This document shows, one piece after another, positions 57,825-64,000 of a stretch of DNA of 64,000 bases (positions within the stretch are counted from its first letter, which is position 1; each line of letters starts with the position of its first letter). The notes beneath the pieces are model-generated. The model was not told where the DNA came from. It ran no database searches and saw nothing but the letters and a program-made list of their open reading frames with translations. The DNA is from Cymodocea nodosa. Its lineage: Eukaryota; Streptophyta; Magnoliopsida; Alismatales; Cymodoceaceae. The position numbers and the translations under genes were made by a program. The DNA lies in assembly GCA_036874045.1 (NCBI GenBank), contig JAZBRI010000009.1, positions 2,852,001-2,916,000 on the forward strand, given 5' to 3'.

Positions 57825-58125
57825 AGAAAGATAAAAGGGAGCACTTGGGATGAAGTAGTTGAAAAATACAATAATAGAAGAAATGCATGTATTACAAAGA
57901 AGAATGTGGAAAGTTACTTAAAGATATGGAGACAAATTTATCGTAACTACTCCAAAATTGCAAATCAGAGTGGATGGGGATGTAATTTCATACAAAGGTA
58001 TACTAACATGGATGAAGAGATATGGAAAGAGTTTATTAAGGTTTGATTTCTACTTACATACTTTAAGATTATGCCAATTGTAATTTTTTTTTTAATATAT
58101 ATTGTAATTTTTTGTAGGCACATCC

Positions 58126-59681
58126 AAAGTATTATTAGGAACGAATGGTTTCGCCAAAGGGGGGGTGAATGGTGATCTAAGTGTATATAAAAACTATTTT
58201 TGATTTGATTAACCAATTTTAAATAAATAGTTTGTACAAGTACTAAATAGATATATAAAACATGCACAACAGAAATAAAAGAAAGAAACACAAGGGAATT
58301 TTAAGTGGTTCACCAACTAGGCTAATCTACCCCTAAAGATCACTTGGACTTTACTAAGTGTTTCAACACTTACAAACACTTGCTTTCAGGTTGAAGCAAG
58401 AACCAACCCCTTGAGCTTTCAAGTCGTAGCTCTAACCAACACTTAGAAGTTTTCAGGTATAAACTTCAGAAAACCAACCTCTTGAGTTTTCAAGTCGAAA
58501 CTCAAACCAACAATTTGAATGAAGCTTTAAGGTTGAAGCTACGAACCAAATGATCATTCTTAGATCAGACTTTCAACACTTGGAGAGTTTTAAGAATCTT
58601 CTTGTATATCTAGCTTTCAATTCAATTCTTTATTGTAGTTAATCTAAATTAAGCTTTCTTCTGTAACAGTAGTTGATTTGCAATGTATACTATATCTCTG
58701 TATGTGATTGTTTGTGTAATTTCACTTGTTAGCTCTACCGAATATTGAATGATCTATTTGTATAAATACTTGTAAGTTCAACGATCATATTTTCTCCTCA
58801 ACGAATTTATTCTACTGTACTTGTTGAGTTTGCAGGTCTAAATATGATAAGTTACCGTTTAGAAAGGTGTTTCAAGATAAACTTCTGATTTTCTTAAACT
58901 TTCAGATAGTTAGCTGTGTAACTTTTTGAAGGATGCTCGTAACTCATTGAAAATCCACTTAAGTCCTTTTGTCACGTGAGATTTAAGTCATACATGTGAA
59001 GGGTCTTAAGTTCGGATGGTTATAATTGAACTTACCAAAACTCTTCAACTTTCAGATAGTTAGCTACAGTAAACTCCCGATTCTTCTTTTAAGCTTTTGA
59101 CTGCTGTCTTCTTGTTTCTGCATGTGCATAATAGGATCACTTAAGTTTTAGATAGTTAAATCTATAACCTTCTGAAACTTCTTATTTTTTGGATAGTTAG
59201 CTTTCTAACTCTTTGAAAAATCTTTTTAAGCTTTTGTTTGGATTTCTACACGTGGGTAATTAAATGACTTAAGTTTCGGATAATTAGCTTTCCTAACTTT
59301 TTGATTTCCTTGAACTTCTAGATAGTTAACTTTTAGATAGTTAACTCCTGTTCGGATGGTTTCATTCAACTAACTATCTTTTAAACTCTCCGAAGGCCTT
59401 ATATTTTCGGATAGTTATTCTTCTAACCATTCGATGGTATTTCTGCTGCTTTAAATTGACTCTTTAGATACTTAAGCCTGTAACTTACCCAAGATTAACT
59501 TTCTTCCGGATACTTAAGCTTGGTAACTGTCCAATTTTCCTATAGCTCTATTGTAGTAATTTCTGAACTACCTGTATTTGTTTATCTGCCTTTTGATCTT
59601 TTTCTAAACTATCTTATTTGTGAAATACAATTGGTTTCCTTACACAGGTTTTTGCATTATCAAAATACTAGAGTTCTAACA
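58126..59681 (-). repeat. Solo LTR 3, Sirevirus-like family
   Basis: 1556 bp, minus orientation, flanked by CATCC duplications (58121-58125, 59682-59686). The recognisable end TATTAGGAACG starts at 58133, so seven extra or altered bases lie at this edge and the usual TG is TA. The other end is TTCTAACA. It sits in the Myb-like gene 8 bases into an exon. Confidence 0.85.
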
Positions 59682-60066
59682 CATCCAGAGTGTGGAAGCT
59701 GCAAGGGAAAACCATGTTTGATTTATGAGCAATTGTAGCTAACTTTTGAAGGTACTATGGCTAGTGGAAATATATTTAGACAAGTAGAAGAAGTAGATAT
59801 TGTACCAAACACTCAAGTTCCAGATACATTTACTCCAAACATTACACAAGATGGAATGGACATCGATTCTAACATACCTCCTAGTTCAGGAGGAAGTGCA
59901 CATGCTCCATTGGAGTAGAGGAAAAAAGGGAAGCAAGCATGCCCTCATGCAGAATCTCAGCAAATGATAGTAGAATGTTTGAAAGATATATCACGAGCTT
60001 TTCTTACTTTATGTGAACAAGATACTACTAATGGTGAAGTACCTAATGAACAAATGAGAGAGATGG

Positions 60067-61400
60067 TGTTTAGAATGAAAAAGTGCATATTATTAACGGT
60101 TAAATGATGGTTAATTGGATAATATTTAGCTTATCATATAAGAATTAAGCTATTATGTTATAATTGCACTGTTATATGCTTTAATTGAAGAATCTGCTTA
60201 ATTTGGGGGAATTAATGTTAATTTAGTACATTTATGAACTATCGGTAAGTTGCAGGCTGTGAAATTTTAAAGTATCTGAAATTTCTGATATTTCGGATAG
60301 TTATGTTTAACATACCGAACATATTCGGACAGTTATGTTTAACAGACCAAACATGTATCAGATAGTTATGTTTAAATTGCCGAACAGTTATGTTTTGAGA
60401 GAATATTTTATTATTTCTTGAAGTACACATGTCGAAACCATAATGAATGACTTAAGTGAACTTTCGGTGAGTTATCTATAACTATCCGAAATTGCAGCTA
60501 GGCATTGGATAGTTATCCCTATAACTCTCCGAAATCTCCTTTTATTATAAAACTGCTGATGACACGATTCATGTTCTGGTAAAGTGACTTAAGTGGATTT
60601 TCGGTGAGTTAGCTGTAACTATCTGAAATGCATCTGAGCATCAGATAGTTAGACTTGTAACTCTCTGAAATGTTATTTTATGATTAAACTGCTGCTGACA
60701 CGTGTCGAGATCTGGAAGATTTACTTAAGTTATATATCGGTGAGTTATTTGTAACTATCCGAAATGCATCTGAGCATCGGATAGTTAAGTTTTTAAGTAT
60801 CCGAAATGCACCTGAGCATCGGATAGTTAAATTTAAGCACGTGTTGAATTTAAATGCTTTAGTATATCACGTGAGATGCACATGTTTAACTCGTTAAGTT
60901 AGCATAATTGTACGCGTTGAGTTACATGAATATACACTAAGGTAATGCGTTATGTTAGCAACTTATTTCTTTATATTTTCTAATATGCCACTATAACGGT
61001 TGCAGAAACAGGACAGTTGGAAGGAAAACCATGATCGCACGTATCATGTAGGAATTCAATCGTCGTAGGGAGAAGAAAGCATCGTCGTTGATATGAATGA
61101 AGGAAATCCAACCGACCATTCAAGTAGAAGCAGTTACTACTGAAGAAATATAAAAGAAAAGAAGAAAAAAGAAGTGCATGTGTGATCGATGGGCGGACAG
61201 TGTGTGTAGAGGAGGATCGGCGTCGCAATTCTCTAAAGTTCCACACCAACCATCATCATCACCACCATAATCACCAACCATCAGAGGTCTGTGAGGATAC
61301 TTGCCTGATGTCGGGTCGATTCCGAGCCAAACACAGTGCTTGACAACCATTGTGAGGAGTGATCGCGTTGCGGGAAGGGAAGCCATTTTCACCAAACGCA
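60067..61400 (+). repeat. 5' LTR of Athila-like element C, truncated
   Basis: Starts TGTTTAGAATG after GATGG. 1334 bp match the first part of the LTRs of A and B, with the palindrome field at 60236-60840 and a TATA box (TATAAAAG) at 61149-61156. The LTR stops near 61400 (CACCAAACGC) and is fused to the protease region, so its last 870 bp, the primer site and the zinc-knuckle part are deleted. Confidence 0.85.
61149..61156 (+). promoter_or_regulatory. Athila-like LTR TATA box (copy C)
   Basis: TATAAAAG followed by a GA-rich stretch. The equivalent site is present in both LTRs of A and the 3' LTR of B, about 1.1 kb into the LTR, which places U3 at about this length. Confidence 0.6.
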
Positions 61401-64000
61401 TGATATGCAAAAACATCATGAGAATAACAAAAATCTGGAAGATGTATGTGTAACATTAAGATCTGGGACTGATATACCACCAAGAACTCAAAATGAAAAT
61501 GATATGAAGGTGGATAAGAGTAAAAATCAAAATGATAATGAAAATGTAATAGCTGAAAATCTAGAAATCACTGAAGAACAATCTGAATCTGCGAATGAAG
61601 CTAAAAATGATTAAACAAATCAACTGAAAGAAAAAGAATCTTTGAAATCAAAATCTTTAGCACCCTATCCTGAAAGATTACAACAAACAATACCTAAAAA
61701 ACAAGAAAAAATTAGAGAAATTTTTGAAAAAGTATAAGTTAACATTCCTTTGTTAGATCTATTGCAGAAAATGCCACCTTGTGCTAAATTTCTTAAGGAT
61801 TGGTGTACTAAGAAAAGAGAGCGAAAAGTTCTTAGAAATGTCTTTTTAGCTGAGCAAAGTAGTTCCCTATTTCTACCACAAATTCCTAAAAAGTTATCTG
61901 ATCTTGGAATCCCTATTATATCATGCACCATAGGAAATACCATTCTAGAAAGAACCTTCATAGACTTAGGTGCAGGTATAAATGTTATGCCAAGTGATAT
62001 ATTTGCATCCTTAGGATTAGAAGGCTTAACTCCTACTAGTATAGTTATTCAATTAGCTGATAGAAGTATAAGATACCCTAGAGGAAAAATAGAGGATGTC
62101 TTAATTAAAATCAAAAACTTTATATATCCTATTGATATTGTAATTTTAGATTCCCAACAAATTAAGCATAAAAATCGTGATACATCTTTAATTTTGGGAA
62201 TGCCATTTTTAGCAACATCAGGGGCTGTTATAAATTGTAAAACTGGAGTAATGAAATTAGCCTATGGTAATGAGGATACTCAATTAAATATTTTCAAACC
62301 AGAAAGGTTTGAGGAGTTAGAAATGTCCTTACATACCATAGACTTTTTAGAGGATGAAGGAGATATGTTAGATGATGTGATTCAAGAAGAATTAAATAGG
62401 CAAATCAATTCTGAAATTTTAAAAGAAAGTGAAAGCATAAATATAGAAGGAGATCGGGAAGAAATTAATTTAAAAAATGATGATGTTCAATTAGGAGCTC
62501 TAGCTTTTGAAGGACAGCATTTAGAATTAAAACCTTTACCTCCTGAATTAACCTATATATTTCTAGAAGATAAACGAACCTGTCCAATCATTATTGCTTC
62601 AAATTTAATAGAGGATCAAATAGCTAAATTAAAAGATGTAGTAAAAAGTTATAAAGAAGCAATAGGATGGACTATGACTGATATAAAAGAGTTAAGTTCA
62701 ACTTTATGCTATCACCACATATATTTAGAAGAGAATGCTAAACCTGTTAGAATTCCTAAGAGGAGATTAAATCCAAACCTTAAAGAAGTAGTCAGGAAGG
62801 AAATAGTTAAATGGTTAGATAATGATATAATTTATTCAATTTCTGATAGCTCGTGGGTTAGTCCAATCCATGTAGTTCCTAAGAAATCAAGATTAATAGT
62901 TATTAGGAATGAAAGTCAAGACTTGATACCTACTAGAATTCAATCAGACTGGAGAGTATGTATAGACTATAGGAAGCTGAATGCTATGACTAGGAAAAAT
63001 CATTTTCCCTTACCTTTTATAGATCAAATGCTGGAAAGATTAGCAGGGCAAAAATATTTTTGTTTCCTAGACAGGTATTCAGGGTATAATCAAATTCCAG
63101 TAGCATTAGAGGATCAAGAGAAAACAACTTTCACCTGCCCTAATGGAACTTATGCTTTTAAAAGAATGTCATTCGGATTATGCAATGCGCTAGCTACCTT
63201 TAAAAGGTGTGTGCAGGGCATATTTACTAGAATGACTGAAGATTTTTTAGAAATATTTATGGATGATTTTACTGTATATGGCAACTCATATGAAGTGTGT
63301 TTAAGCAATTTAGACCAAATATTAAAACACTGTGTGGAAAAAAATCTGGTTTTAAATTGGGAAAAATGTCACTTCATGGTTAAACAAGGAATAGTCTTAG
63401 GGCATGTTGTTTCTAAAATAGGGTTGGAAGTAGATAAAGCTAAAATAGAAGTAATTTCTAATCTATCAGAACTTAAATCAGTAAAACATATTAGATCATT
63501 TCTAGGACATGTTGGTTTTTATAGAAGATTTATTAAAGACTTTAGCAAGATAGCTAGACCTTTAACTAATCTATTAAAAGATGTTCCATTTAACTTTGAT
63601 AAAAATTGCAAGGAACCATTTTTCAGACTTAAGACTAGCTTAATTTCAACTCCTATAATTCAAGCACCTGATTGGAACCATCCATTTGAATTAATGTGCG
63701 ATGCTTCTGATTTTGCTGTAGGAGCAGCGTTAGGACAGAAGATAGAAAAATCTCCTAGAGTGATTCATTATGCAAGCAAAACCTTAAATGATGCTCAAGT
63801 TAATTACACAACTACTGAAAAAGAATTATTAGGTGTTGTGTTTGCTTTAGAAAAGTTTAGATCATATCTGATTGGAGCTAAAGTAATAGTATACACGAAT
63901 CATTCAGCTCTAAAACATCTAATAAAGAAAAAAGAAACTAAACCTCGATTGATCCGATGGATATTATTATTGCAAGAATTTGATCTAGAAATTAAAGATA
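61401..64000 (+). pseudogene. Protease / RT / RNase H of Athila-like element C, runs off the window
   Basis: Enters the polyprotein frame at QKHHENNKNLEDV. TAA stops at 61612 and 61735, then open without a stop from about 61738 to the window end. Protease FIDLGAGINVMPSDIF; the frame continues through QHLELKPLPP where A and B have a stop. [22 protein letters not shown] (Gly to Arg), FMDDFTVYG. RNase [16 protein letters not shown], then YTNHSALKHL, where the conserved Asp is Asn. Integrase would follow beyond 64000. Confidence 0.85.

Larger units (their letters stand above)
44836..60066 (+). mobile_element. PIF/Harbinger element 2, Myb half, broken by LTR elements
   Basis: Left terminus GGGGGGGTTAGTGCC after TAA, the expected target site. 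Harbinger-derived DNA is in five pieces: 44836-45348, 47253-47395, 55221-56327, 57825-58125 and 59682-60066, about 2.4 kb in total. The gaps are filled by a solo LTR (duplication GCTCA), a Sirevirus-like element (CATTA), a solo LTR (AGAAA) and another solo LTR (CATCC). The element ends in the middle of its Myb-like gene where element C starts; no transposase or right terminus is seen. Confidence 0.7.
56214..60066 (+). pseudogene. Myb/SANT-like protein gene of Harbinger 2, split by two solo LTRs
   Basis: Coding pieces in one frame once the insertions and one GT-AG intron (58041-58117) are discounted: 56214-56327, 57830-58040, 58118-58125, 59687-60066. Features: GQSFITWNVDAFFLDILLEA, STWDEVVEKYNNRRN, SYLKIWRQIYRNYSKIANQS and an Asp-Glu-x-Trp motif (MDEEIWKEFIK) typical of the plant Myb/SANT-like domain. 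A HPEC...KPCLIYEQL segment and an Asn/Ser/Thr-rich linker follow. This is the second protein of PIF/Harbinger elements, which by family knowledge assists transposase. Stops fall after EQL and APLE. It ends at element C. Confidence 0.72.

Overview
The window is nuclear DNA of a flowering plant. It holds part of one ordinary host gene, a multi-exon KEA-type cation/proton antiporter with GT-AG introns. The rest is a dense nest of plant transposable elements: Athila-type Ty3 and Sirevirus-type Ty1 LTR retrotransposons, PIF/Harbinger DNA transposons and MITEs. The GC-rich first exon of the KEA gene mildly suggests a monocot, but I cannot name the species. I saw no bacterial gene signals, tRNA, rRNA or CRISPR.
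Layout. 1-8.6 kb: a K+ efflux antiporter gene of the KEA4/5/6 clade on the minus strand. Fourteen exons (395 codons, all phases consistent) are inside the window and the 3' part lies beyond base 1. A Tourist-like MITE sits in its second intron and another TIR element lies just upstream of its promoter. 9.9-11.55 kb: the transposase half of a decayed PIF/Harbinger element (minus). 11.55-28.03 kb: Athila-like element A (minus). 28.03-28.85 and 42.81-43.49 kb: the two halves of an older opposite-strand LTR (D), split by 28.85-42.81 kb: Athila-like element B (minus). 43.5-44.8 kb: unassigned. 44.84-60.07 kb: the Myb/SANT-like half of a second PIF/Harbinger element (plus), cut into five pieces by a solo LTR (45.35-47.25), a full Sirevirus-like element (47.40-55.22), and two more solo LTRs (56.33-57.82 and 58.13-59.68). 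Each of these insertions has a perfect 5-bp target duplication. 60.07-64 kb: a third Athila-like copy, C (plus), with a truncated LTR fused directly to the protease/RT region and an open frame running off the window edge.
How the parts work together. The Athila-like family is the unusual content. Both A and B have the tRNA-Asp-type primer site and a zinc-knuckle/PR/RT/RNase H/integrase frame at the 5' side. Their Gag capsid domain, however, lies downstream of pol. It is followed by a captured F-box-like gene, a duplicated polypurine-tract cassette and the 3' LTR. B shows a near-match target duplication and therefore looks like an independent insertion, so this order seems to have transposed as a family rather than being one local scar. 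The LTRs of this Ty3 family and of the unrelated Ty1/Sirevirus family share the same array of imperfect palindromes, CTTAAG sites and CACGTG boxes. Nearly all element genes are broken, mostly by C-to-T or G-to-A type nonsense changes typical of old methylated repeats. The KEA gene shows no damage.
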